DNA of 9,328 bases from positions 1 through 9,328 of the forward strand of contig RFIK01000045.1 of assembly GCA_003695605.1 (NCBI GenBank). The letters are read 5' to 3'. The translations under genes and the position numbers were made by a program. Below, one piece after another: positions 1 to 6,329 of this stretch. The DNA comes from Chlorobiota bacterium (GTDB taxonomy: Bacteria; Bacteroidota; Ignavibacteria; Kapaibacteriales; NICIL-2). The number at the start of each line of letters is the position of its first letter. Position 1 is the first letter of the stretch. The notes under the pieces are model-generated. The model did no database searches. It was not told where the DNA came from and was given only the letters and a program-made list of their open reading frames with translations.

Positions 1-1080
1 ACTGAACACGACGCAATCTCATTTGCTCGATCTGCACAAACGCAGGACTTTGCAGACTTAGCGTCGCAGCTTCAGCGTGCGCGCGTCATCGTGGCAACCG
101 TCCCCTACCTGAATGCAAACCTGCATCTTTTCTCGCTCATCGCGCCCACGACAGCAATCGTGGATGAAGCCGCCCAGCTCCTCGAACCGCACCTCCTGGC
201 GCTTGCAATCCGTGTGGAGCGAATGGTGATGATCGGAGATGTCTGCCAGCTCCCAGCAGTTGTCGAGCAAGACGATCGCGGATGCAGGGTCCAGCATCCA
301 CTCCTGGAGGCAATTGGCTTGGAGCGACTCGACCGTTCCCTTTTTGAACGACTCTTGCGCTTGGCAAAGCGCAATCACTGGACCCATGCCTACGGTCGGC
401 TCATCGAGCAAGCGCGTATGCACCACCTGATCGCGCGTTTCCCAGGCACACAGTTCTACGGCACGATCTTCCGCTCTATGCATCGTTGGCAGGATGAAGC
501 ACCGGAAGTGCTCCCAATCGAGACGCTGCCGTTGCTTCTGCGCCATCGCCTTGTTTTTGTGGATACTCCACGCGAATCAGCAAGCGGATACAATCGCAGT
601 GAAGCACAAATTGCTGCTACCTGCACACGCGCGCTTGTCAAAGCATGCCATGATTGCTCCCCAAGCCAGACAATCGGTATCGTCACCCCGTTTCGCAAGC
701 AGATCCGCACGATCGCCGAGTTGCTTGAAGACCTGACGGAGGATGTGACCATTGACACGGTCGAGCGCTTCCAAGGCTCCGAGCGCGACCACATCATCGT
801 CTCCTGTGCTGTCAACAGCCGGCAGCACCTTCGACGCATCGAATCGCCGACAGAGCTCGATGGACGAACGATCGACCGGAAACTGAACGTCGCCCTCACC
901 CGCGCGCGGCACCAAGTCATCCTCATCGGCAATCGCCAGCTACTCGAGCTGAGCCCACACTACGCAGCACTCATTGGCTTTATCGAGCAGCACGGTATCG
1001 TCGTGAGCGCGGCAGAAGCAATGCAAGCCCTTTCCCCCTTTCTCACATCCCACGTGAACCATGCGCATCATTGGCATTGA
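1..1080 (+). CDS. Superfamily 1 DNA/RNA helicase, Upf1/Dna2-like, C-terminal part (5' end outside window)
   Basis: The frame is open from base 1, with no stop upstream of the first possible internal start (GTG at 91), so the gene begins outside the window. The 359 visible residues hold the second half of an SF1B helicase core. Seen in order: motif II VDEAAQ (bases 160-177), motif III GDVCQLP (235-255), a family-typical ARMHHLIARFPGTQFY segment (near 412), motif IV IGIVTPFRKQ (673-702), motif V TVERFQGSERD (757-789) and motif VI NVALTRARH (886-912). Walker A and the N-terminal region are missing only because of the window edge. These motifs are those of the Upf1/Dna2/SMUBP2 branch of ATP-driven nucleic-acid translocases. 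The exact substrate cannot be told from this fragment. The last 20 bases overlap the start of ruvC, which suggests co-transcription and a role in DNA repair or recombination (inference). Confidence 0.9.
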   Translation, partial: TEHDAISFARSAQTQDFADLASQLQRARVIVATVPYLNANLHLFSLIAPTTAIVDEAAQLLEPHLLALAIRVERMVMIGDVCQLPAVVEQDDRGCRVQHPLLEAIGLERLDRSLFERLLRLAKRNHWTHAYGRLIEQARMHHLIARFPGTQFYGTIFRSMHRWQDEAPEVLPIETLPLLLRHRLVFVDTPRESASGYNRSEAQIAATCTRALVKACHDCSPSQTIGIVTPFRKQIRTIAELLEDLTEDVTIDTVERFQGSERDHIIVSCAVNSRQHLRRIESPTELDGRTIDRKLNVALTRARHQVILIGNRQLLELSPHYAALIGFIEQHGIVVSAAEAMQALSPFLTSHVNHAHHWH

Positions 1081-1612
1081 CCCTGGATCACTTCTCTGCG
1101 GCTACGGCATTATCGAAGCTCGAAGCAACAGCCTGCACCTTGTCGAATACGGCGTTGTCGAGGCACAGCGCAAAAGCCCTACGTTACCCGAGCGACTTGC
1201 ACTGATCTACGAGCGGCTCAGTGCCGTCGTCGAGCGAACCAAACCGAGCGCCGCAGCAATGGAAGCGCTCTTCTATGCGCGGAATGTCCAATCCCTCCTG
1301 AAGCTCTCGCATGCAAGAGGCGTTGCAATGCTGGTGCTGGCACAGCACAAGCTCGCCGTCGCCGAGTACGCCGCACGTCTCATCAAACGGAGCATCGCGG
1401 GCAAGGGGAATGCATCGAAAGATCAAGTTGCCTTCATGGTTCGCTCAATGCTTTCGATCGAGGAGACGCCAGAGTTCTTCGATGCAACCGATGCACTCGC
1501 TGTAGCGATCACGCATGCATTTCGAGTGGGGCACAACGTCCGAACGCGACCGAAAGCATCGAGCTGGCAAGAGTTCCTCGAGCGCAATCCTGATCGAATC
1601 GTTCGCCGGTGA
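1061..1612 (+). CDS. ruvC: Crossover junction endodeoxyribonuclease RuvC
   Basis: This is the Holliday-junction resolvase. As a dimer it cuts four-way junctions, symmetrically and with Mg2+, after RuvAB branch migration. The protein has 183 residues, close to the usual 160-180. The N-terminus carries GIDPG with Asp7. Glu68 sits in MEALFYARN, and the C-terminal DATDALAVAITH gives Asp141 and Asp144. Together these form the expected four-acid active site of the RNase H-like fold. The GKGNASKDQVAFMV segment (114-127) is also typical of the family. The ATG at 1061 puts GIDPG at residues 5-9, as in known RuvC proteins, so this start is secure even though no Shine-Dalgarno is visible and it lies inside the end of the helicase gene. 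The last ~25 residues are basic and variable. ruvA and ruvB are not adjacent here. Confidence 0.97.
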   Translation: MRIIGIDPGSLLCGYGIIEARSNSLHLVEYGVVEAQRKSPTLPERLALIYERLSAVVERTKPSAAAMEALFYARNVQSLLKLSHARGVAMLVLAQHKLAVAEYAARLIKRSIAGKGNASKDQVAFMVRSMLSIEETPEFFDATDALAVAITHAFRVGHNVRTRPKASSWQEFLERNPDRIVRR

Positions 1613-1632
1613 TCTCTCTGCTCGGCTGTGGG

Positions 1633-4053
1633 TTAGAGTGTCCGCGCATAGTCCCGCGCAACGAGTGTAAGCTCCTCTAATCGCTGATCGACGGCGTGGA
1701 GGAACGTTCCGGGCGGGTAGCTAAAGTCTGACAACATCTGCCCAGCTTCCATGCCGGTCAGAATCGGAATGCCTTCGGTAAAGTGGCGGATCGCCCAAAT
1801 GCGGAACAGCCCATCGCGTGCTGCTTCGAGCAACGCTTCGGGGAGCATCAGGTCGGCGATGTTCTGGTGCGGGATGATCACACCATGCGATCCATCGAGT
1901 CCGTGTTGCTGACAGATCTCGAAAAAGCCGATGATTTTCTCATTGACGCCACCGACAGGCTGAACGTCACCTTTTTGGTTGATGCTGCCCGTCACGGCGA
2001 TTGATTGCAGAAGCGGCACTCGTGCCAACGACGAAAGGATCGCATAGAGTTCAGCAAGGCTGGCACTATCGCCATCGATACCACCGTAGTTCTGCTCGAA
2101 CGTGATACTCGCCGAAAGTGCAAGCGGACGCCGCTGCCCGAAGTACTCTCGGAGCAGCCCAGGGATGGTGAGTACGCCCTTGCGGTAGATGTTGCCGCCA
2201 AGCGAGGCTTCATGCTCGAGGTCAATGATGCCAGCATTCCCCGCACCGGTGGATGCTGTAATCCGCGCAGGCTTGCCGAAGGAGATCAACCCTGTGGAAT
2301 AGACAGTCAGCCCGTTGATTTGCCCGATGCGCGCACCGCAGACGTCAATCATCAAGATACCGTGGTGGATTTGGCTTTTGATCTTGACGTCTTGAAGCTC
2401 TGTTCGCCTGCGCCGCAGACGGAGCGCTTCCTCAACAGACTCGCGATCGAAGAAGCGCTTCCGATGCTGCTGCGCTACAAACGATGCTTCGCGGATGACA
2501 TCGGAGACATCGCTGAAGTTGATCGTGATCTTGTTCTTGTCTTCAGCACGCTCGACTGCCCATTCAATGAGGGCCGCAACACCAGACGGGCGCGCGTGGA
2601 GGACGTTCTCCTCCTCGCAGAGTCGTGCTACAAAGCGAGCGAAGTTCTGCAGCATTTTCTCGCTGCGGTCGGTTTCGTAGTCGAACTCCGCAGCGATCTT
2701 GAACATTTTGGTGAAGTCTTCCTCCAGCGCCGCAAGCGCCAGGTAGGTCTGGTAGTCCCCGAGCATGACGACCTTGACGTTGACATCGATCAGCTCTGGC
2801 TTGAGCGCGGTACTGCTCGGCTCAGGAGGTTGGATTTCGAGCTTGCCGTAAAGCAGAATCCGTCTCAACGTTTGCCATACTTGAGGCTCGCTCAGTACAT
2901 CGCTGGCATTGACGATGAGGTAGCCACCGTCAGCGCGCAGAACTGCCCCGGCTTTGATCATCGTAAAATCGCTTCGAACGATACCCTGGCGATCGTAGTG
3001 ACGCTCGATCGTTCCAAAGAGATTGGTGTAGGTCGGAAACGTCTCGATGATAATTGGTGCTGAGCGCGTTTCGGCATTGTCCACGATGATGTTGACGGTG
3101 TACTCCTTGAGCTTGTCGGCAAGAGTACGGCCATCAGGTAGTTCGGCATCGGGTGCACCGCTATACGCTGGCGAGAAAATCTCGATGTTTTCGATAAGGT
3201 CGCGTTGGCAGTCGTCGAGATATTCGGCCACTGCCTCCTCTGCAAAACGCGTGCGGAGTTCGTCGAAGGCGGCGGCAACGATGATCCCCGCTGCTTTGCG
3301 TGTGTGATCGAGCAATGCTTGCTGGAATGCGCGCTGCATTTCTTGTCCCCGATAACTCATCGAGACGAGCTCTTCGCGGAGCTTGAGATAGGTGCCGACG
3401 ATGCGCTGCGCGCGGCGTTCGCTGAGCTTTCCCTCTCCGACGAGAGCAGCAATTTGGTCGAGCGAATACGGCTTGCCCCGGATGATTGCAAACAGCTCGA
3501 AGCGAGCAGATCCATCCGGATCGGTTACCTGTCCAAGGGTAAATCCTTGCGGCGCAATCTGCGCGTTGAACTGTTCCAGGAGTGCTGCCTCTTTGGTGCG
3601 GAACCGCTGGATGATCGCCGAACGGCTCTTCTGAAAGGCTTCCTCCCGAAAAAGCTCCGCAATGCGCGTACGGAGGAAGCCGATCGTCTCTCCAAGAGCT
3701 CGAGCGAACTGCCGTGCCTTCCCCGCTCGAAATCGCAGAAGGCGAGGCATTGTGGGGTTGGTAAAATTGTGGACGTAGGCAAAGTCGTAGAGCTTCTGCC
3801 GCTGCTGCGCAATTGGCTCGAGCACTTGTTTGACGGTCGTCAGCCGCCCAGTGCCAAGCAAACTCATGACGAAGATGTTGTATCCCCGCGATTCGATCGC
3901 TGCACCAAGCTCAATAGCCTCGATCGCACGCTGCTGACCGACGATTCCCCGCAGTGGGACAAGTTCTTTGGTCGTGCGGAAATGGAAAATACTTTCGTCG
4001 CACCGCCACCGGAGTTGCTCGATAGAAAGAGGCACAGGTTCCTTGATTGCCAT
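1633..4053 (-). CDS. Lon-family (LonB/LonC-like, COG1067 type) AAA+ serine protease with degenerate ATPase motifs
   Basis: This is an 806-residue protein of the AAA_32 / Lon_C architecture. The N-terminal segment LRWRCDESIFHFRTT (14-28) is typical of the family and is followed by a split AAA+ module with a long helical insertion (about 110-270). The C-terminal Lon protease domain occupies roughly 570-770. The Ser-Lys dyad is visible: Ser663 in DGDSAS (codon 2065-2067) and Lys706 in GGVNEK (codon 1936-1938). The nucleotide site looks worn. At the Walker A position SLLGTGRLTT, Arg70 stands for the usual Lys and Leu71 for Ser/Thr. The Walker B-like GGYLIVNASD has Asn382 instead of Asp. This recalls LonC proteases, which cleave unfolded substrates without ATP. 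I chose the ATG at 4053 because the family's conserved N-terminus follows at once. The frame stays open to a TTG at 4170, but those 39 residues look unrelated. The gene is convergent with ruvC (20-base gap, no obvious terminator) and divergent from the sigma operon. Confidence 0.9.
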   Translation of the reverse strand: MAIKEPVPLSIEQLRWRCDESIFHFRTTKELVPLRGIVGQQRAIEAIELGAAIESRGYNIFVMSLLGTGRLTTVKQVLEPIAQQRQKLYDFAYVHNFTNPTMPRLLRFRAGKARQFARALGETIGFLRTRIAELFREEAFQKSRSAIIQRFRTKEAALLEQFNAQIAPQGFTLGQVTDPDGSARFELFAIIRGKPYSLDQIAALVGEGKLSERRAQRIVGTYLKLREELVSMSYRGQEMQRAFQQALLDHTRKAAGIIVAAAFDELRTRFAEEAVAEYLDDCQRDLIENIEIFSPAYSGAPDAELPDGRTLADKLKEYTVNIIVDNAETRSAPIIIETFPTYTNLFGTIERHYDRQGIVRSDFTMIKAGAVLRADGGYLIVNASDVLSEPQVWQTLRRILLYGKLEIQPPEPSSTALKPELIDVNVKVVMLGDYQTYLALAALEEDFTKMFKIAAEFDYETDRSEKMLQNFARFVARLCEEENVLHARPSGVAALIEWAVERAEDKNKITINFSDVSDVIREASFVAQQHRKRFFDRESVEEALRLRRRRTELQDVKIKSQIHHGILMIDVCGARIGQINGLTVYSTGLISFGKPARITASTGAGNAGIIDLEHEASLGGNIYRKGVLTIPGLLREYFGQRRPLALSASITFEQNYGGIDGDSASLAELYAILSSLARVPLLQSIAVTGSINQKGDVQPVGGVNEKIIGFFEICQQHGLDGSHGVIIPHQNIADLMLPEALLEAARDGLFRIWAIRHFTEGIPILTGMEAGQMLSDFSYPPGTFLHAVDQRLEELTLVARDYARTL

Positions 4054-4084
4054 TTGGTATGCTGCTGGGATGGTGAAGCTCCGG

Positions 4085-4092
4085 CAAAATTG
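4085..4092 (-). promoter_or_regulatory. Possible -7 element for the Lon-like gene
   Basis: Read on the minus strand this is CAATTTTG, one mismatch from the Bacteroidota -7 consensus TAnnTTTG. It would give a transcript starting about 25 bases before the ATG at 4053. No matching -33 element is clear. The assignment rests on position and a short motif only. Confidence 0.25.
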
Positions 4093-4101
4093 GTACACAG
4101 T

Positions 4102-4129
4102 GGAACTTTTCCTGCCGATGCTTCCGTTC
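4102..4129 (+). promoter_or_regulatory. Candidate ECF-type promoter (GGAACTT - 16 bases - CGTTC)
   Basis: GGAACTT (4102-4108) resembles the -35 element recognised by many ECF sigma factors. CGTTC (4125-4129) lies 16 bases further on and resembles their -10 element. It sits upstream of the ECF sigma gene in the correct orientation, so it could be an autoregulatory promoter. Both elements are short, and the actual binding motif of this sigma factor is unknown. Confidence 0.25.
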
Positions 4130-4204
4130 GTATCGTGGATTGACCACCGCTCGAAGCATCTGCAATGCAAACTAATCAGTCGCTCGCGTTACCGCCGAAG
4201 CGGG

Positions 4205-4212
4205 TATATTTG
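4205..4212 (+). promoter_or_regulatory. Candidate -7 promoter element TATATTTG upstream of the sigma operon
   Basis: TATATTTG matches the Bacteroidota -7 consensus TAnnTTTG exactly and also contains a -10-like TATATT. It would place the transcript start near 4218, about 28 bases before the ATG at 4246. That favours this ATG over the in-frame ATG at 4165, which would lie upstream of the transcript. I could not find a convincing -33 TTG partner. Confidence 0.45.
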
Positions 4213-4245
4213 CCCAAGACAACTCCACCGATCACTGCTGGTACA

Positions 4246-4857
4246 ATGACCGATGCCGACCGACGCCGACTGTTCGACGAGGAAATGGTGCCGCACATGG
4301 CAGCTGTACGGACACTCGCCCTCCGGCTTTGCCGCAATCCCGACGATGCAGACGATTTAGTGCAGGATACGTACCTGAAAGCATTTCGTTTCCTCGACAG
4401 CTTCACCCCAGGCACCAACGCGAAAGCCTGGCTGATGACGATTTGCAAGAACACGTTCATCAACAAATACCGTAGCGAGCAGCGTAGTGGCCAGACAATC
4501 TCCTACGAGGAGATCGAGGAGTTCTACGAAACACTTCGTCCTGACGAAGTCCCCCAAAGCGACCCATTCGCCAGCCAATTCGACCAGTTGCTCGATGACC
4601 AAGTCCTCGACGCGCTGCAATCGCTGCCCGACGAGTTTCGGACGGTTGTTATTCTCTGCGACATCGAAGAAATGAGCTACGAAGAAGCAGCAGAACTGCT
4701 CGGTTGTCCCATTGGTACTGTGCGATCGCGTCTGCACCGAGCACGTGCTGCATTGGCACGAAAGCTTCTCGACTACGCCCGCAGCCTTGGATACGACACT
4801 GCACCTGCAACCGAGCGCTTCGGAATTACACCACCATCAGAGGGAGCAGACCAATGA
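4246..4857 (+). CDS. ECF (group 4) RNA polymerase sigma factor
   Basis: This is a 203-residue alternative sigma factor that directs RNA polymerase to a small regulon, normally in response to an envelope or stress signal. Region 2 covers roughly residues 13-78: NPDDADDLVQDTYLKAF, followed by NAKAWLMTICKNTFINKYRSE. Region 4 covers about 121-175: LQSLPDEFRTVVILCDIEEM, then the helix-turn-helix around GCPIGTVRSRLHRAR. A linker rich in Glu and Tyr joins the two, and regions 1 and 3 are absent, as expected for ECF factors. I prefer the ATG at 4246 because only a few residues normally precede the EEM start of region 2 and a promoter-like element ends just upstream. An in-frame ATG at 4165 would add 27 residues without family character. 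The TGA stop overlaps the next gene's ATG in ATGA, so this sigma factor is translationally coupled to its presumed antagonist. The last ~20 residues are a variable tail. Confidence 0.93.
   Translation: MTDADRRRLFDEEMVPHMAAVRTLALRLCRNPDDADDLVQDTYLKAFRFLDSFTPGTNAKAWLMTICKNTFINKYRSEQRSGQTISYEEIEEFYETLRPDEVPQSDPFASQFDQLLDDQVLDALQSLPDEFRTVVILCDIEEMSYEEAAELLGCPIGTVRSRLHRARAALARKLLDYARSLGYDTAPATERFGITPPSEGADQ
4839..4846 (+). promoter_or_regulatory. Ribosome binding site of the anti-sigma-like gene
   Basis: AGAGGGAG lies 7 bases before the ATG at 4854, inside the end of the sigma gene. Most other starts in this window lack a clear Shine-Dalgarno, so this site helps decide the start of a gene whose frame is open well upstream. 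Confidence 0.6.
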
Positions 4858-5624
4858 AGATGCACGAGAACGATTTCCTCATCGCCGTCGCCGATGGCCG
4901 CGCCACCACCCAGGAGTTGGAACGCTACCAGCAGCTCCGGCAAGCTGATCCACGTGTGGAACTCTACGTCGCGCTCCTCCGAGCAACACATGCGAGGCTC
5001 CAACGCGCAGCTGCACAGCAACCACAGGCTGTACCTGCTTCCCTGCTCGAGCGTATTCGACGTCAGACCAGCCAGCCTGCGAACCTCATCGGGAATGCAG
5101 CCAGGCGCTGGTGGTGGGTCGCTGCTGCAGCTGCAGCAATCCTGGTAGTAATCGTCGCCCCGTGGCGAACAAATGCAACTGACTTCCGCGAAGAATCGCT
5201 CAAAAATTTCCAGCTGATCAGAAGCGGCACGCTTACCGTCGCGAAAGCCTCGCAGAACTTCGATGAACTTGTCGCATTTTTCCGCTCGCACGGTGTGACG
5301 TACAACCTTGTCAACGTCCCACTGCGTGCGGAGCTCGTCGGCGGAGTAGTTTCCGAACACAACGGGACCAAGCTTGCACACATGGTCTATCGCAGGGGAG
5401 ATACGCTCATCTACATGTACCAAGCTCCCGAGGAACTCTTCGAGCGCGGTATTTTAGCACTACCACCATCGGTGACGCCCTACGCGGAAACGGGCAAATG
5501 GTACGCGGAAACGGTCGCACATGCGACGTGGATGTTCTGGCGCGTACAATCGGTGTACTGCTCAGTCGTCGCAAACGTCCCGAAAGAAGTTTTAGCCACA
5601 TACTTTGTTGAAGGAGCCCTATGA
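4854..5624 (+). CDS. Single-pass membrane anti-sigma factor-like protein
   Basis: This protein has 256 residues. A soluble N-terminal part of about 84 residues should face the cytoplasm. One strong membrane segment, RRWWWVAAAAAAILVVIVAPW (roughly 84-104), follows, then a periplasmic part of about 150 residues. The position right after an ECF sigma gene, joined by an ATGA overlap, and the topology both indicate an anti-sigma factor that holds its sigma partner at the membrane. The periplasmic stretch LVGGVVSEHNGTKLAHMVYR (161-180), followed by an IYMY strand, resembles a sensor-domain pattern I associate with anti-sigma proteins (LVGG..., then AxxVYR). No HxxxCxxC zinc motif is present. The only cysteine is Cys236, in the periplasmic part. 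The frame is open upstream to 4704 inside the sigma gene, but the ATG at 4854 has a good Shine-Dalgarno. The sigma-binding role is inferred from context, not from a recognised domain. Confidence 0.75.
   Translation: MKMHENDFLIAVADGRATTQELERYQQLRQADPRVELYVALLRATHARLQRAAAQQPQAVPASLLERIRRQTSQPANLIGNAARRWWWVAAAAAAILVVIVAPWRTNATDFREESLKNFQLIRSGTLTVAKASQNFDELVAFFRSHGVTYNLVNVPLRAELVGGVVSEHNGTKLAHMVYRRGDTLIYMYQAPEELFERGILALPPSVTPYAETGKWYAETVAHATWMFWRVQSVYCSVVANVPKEVLATYFVEGAL
5481..5514 (+). repeat. In-frame 13-base direct repeat within the anti-sigma-like gene
   Basis: TACGCGGAAACGG occurs at 5481-5493 and exactly again at 5502-5514, a period of 21 bases or seven codons. It encodes YAETGKW followed by YAETVAH (residues 210-223). 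It looks like a small in-frame duplication. Confidence 0.85.
5611..5616 (+). promoter_or_regulatory. Ribosome binding site of the TlpA-like gene
   Basis: AAGGAG lies 4 bases before the ATG at 5621, a slightly short spacing. It sits in the last codons of the anti-sigma-like gene and supports coupled translation. Confidence 0.65.
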
Positions 5625-6256
5625 ATGCTGTGCTGAGTGCTCTCACCGTGCTGATGCTGGGAATTGTCTCCTGTAACCGTGCTACCAACGAAATGCACGG
5701 CCAGGTAGCGGCCACCAACGTTCAGCACTCGTCACTTTCACCACAGGTAGCACCTGCCCCACCCGCAGGTCCTGCTGACTACATCGTCGAAGCTGTTGCC
5801 GTCGCAAAACCAACAGCCGGACGCTTGATTGACATCACGTGGAAAGATGCCAGCGGGAAAGTTGTCCGACTCGCGGAGTATGCAAAGGGCAAAGTCGTAT
5901 TCCTCAACTTTTGGGCAACGTGGTGCCCGCCCTGCCGCAGAGAAATTCCCGATATCGTCGAACTCTCACGCGAAATGGCAAATGACGTCGTTGTCGTAGG
6001 TATCTCGCTCGATGATGGCGCCGACGCCAAAACGAAAGTCACCAAATTTGCCACCGACAAGGGCATCACATACATCAACATCGTCCCAGGACCGCAGCTT
6101 CACACCAAGAGCATTGCTGAGGCCTACTCAATCATCGCGCCGATTAGCGCGATCCCAACGACGCTCATTTTCGATCGCCAAGGAAATCATAAGCAAACGA
6201 TCATCGGCGCGAACACAAAGAGCTACTTTACCGACGCCGTCAAAAAGGCGATGTAA
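5621..6256 (+). CDS. TlpA/ResA-like thioredoxin-fold lipoprotein
   Basis: This is a 211-residue envelope thiol-disulfide oxidoreductase. The N-terminus is a lipoprotein signal: a hydrophobic stretch ending in the lipobox IVSC, with Cys18 as the likely lipid-attached residue. A flexible Ala/Pro-rich linker (about 20-60) follows. The thioredoxin domain runs from about 68 to the end, with WCPPC at 101-105 after VVFLNFWAT, and the conserved cis-proline at Pro179 in AIPTTLIFD. Such proteins usually keep periplasmic cysteines reduced, for example for cytochrome c maturation. The start overlaps the stop of the anti-sigma-like gene in ATGA, so this is the third gene of the sigma operon. It may belong to the regulon's output or to its signal input (inference). 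WCPPC is the CxxC typical of TlpA-type proteins, so it alone does not identify the substrate. Confidence 0.92.
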   Translation: MNAVLSALTVLMLGIVSCNRATNEMHGQVAATNVQHSSLSPQVAPAPPAGPADYIVEAVAVAKPTAGRLIDITWKDASGKVVRLAEYAKGKVVFLNFWATWCPPCRREIPDIVELSREMANDVVVVGISLDDGADAKTKVTKFATDKGITYINIVPGPQLHTKSIAEAYSIIAPISAIPTTLIFDRQGNHKQTIIGANTKSYFTDAVKKAM

Positions 6257-6290
6257 CAGCGCTGTGCGACTGGTGAGCAGTTTTGTGACC

Positions 6291-6329
6291 AAGCGCGGCT
6301 CCCCTCCTTGCGGAGTCGCGCTTTTGTTT
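6291..6329 (+). terminator. Intrinsic terminator of the sigma / anti-sigma / TlpA operon
   Basis: AAGCGCGGCTCC (6291-6302) pairs with GGAGTCGCGCTT (6312-6323) in a 12-bp stem with one G-U pair and a 9-base loop. The run TTTTGTTT (6322-6329) follows. It lies 34 bases after the TlpA-like stop codon. On the minus strand the stem is not followed by a T run, so it serves the + operon, although the hairpin also sits just past the deoA stop codon. Confidence 0.88.

Noticed and set aside
1605..1632. Possible terminator between ruvC and the convergent Lon-like gene
   Set aside because: Only a 4-base GCCG/CGGC pairing can be drawn and there is no T run on either strand.
1701..1710. Perfect palindrome GGAACGTTCC
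   Set aside because: It lies inside the 3' coding end of the Lon-like gene, is short, and has no promoter or partner nearby. It is likely chance.
2005..3063. Long + strand open frame (352 codons) antisense to the Lon-like protease
   Set aside because: The translation shows no family motif and the minus strand carries a clear, conserved protease in this interval. It is a shadow frame of a GC-rich gene.
3205..4143. Second long + strand open frame (312 codons) antisense to the Lon-like gene
   Set aside because: It has no recognisable domain, lies opposite the conserved AAA+ part of the protease, and runs into the intergenic region without a credible start signal.
4054..4170. N-terminal extension of the Lon-like protein to a TTG at 4170
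   Set aside because: The 39 extra residues are rich in Cys, Ser and Arg and unlike the family start. The ATG at 4053 directly precedes the conserved N-terminus.
5120..5138. CTG/CAG-rich stretch that looks like a microsatellite or palindrome
   Set aside because: It simply encodes the alanine run of the membrane segment.
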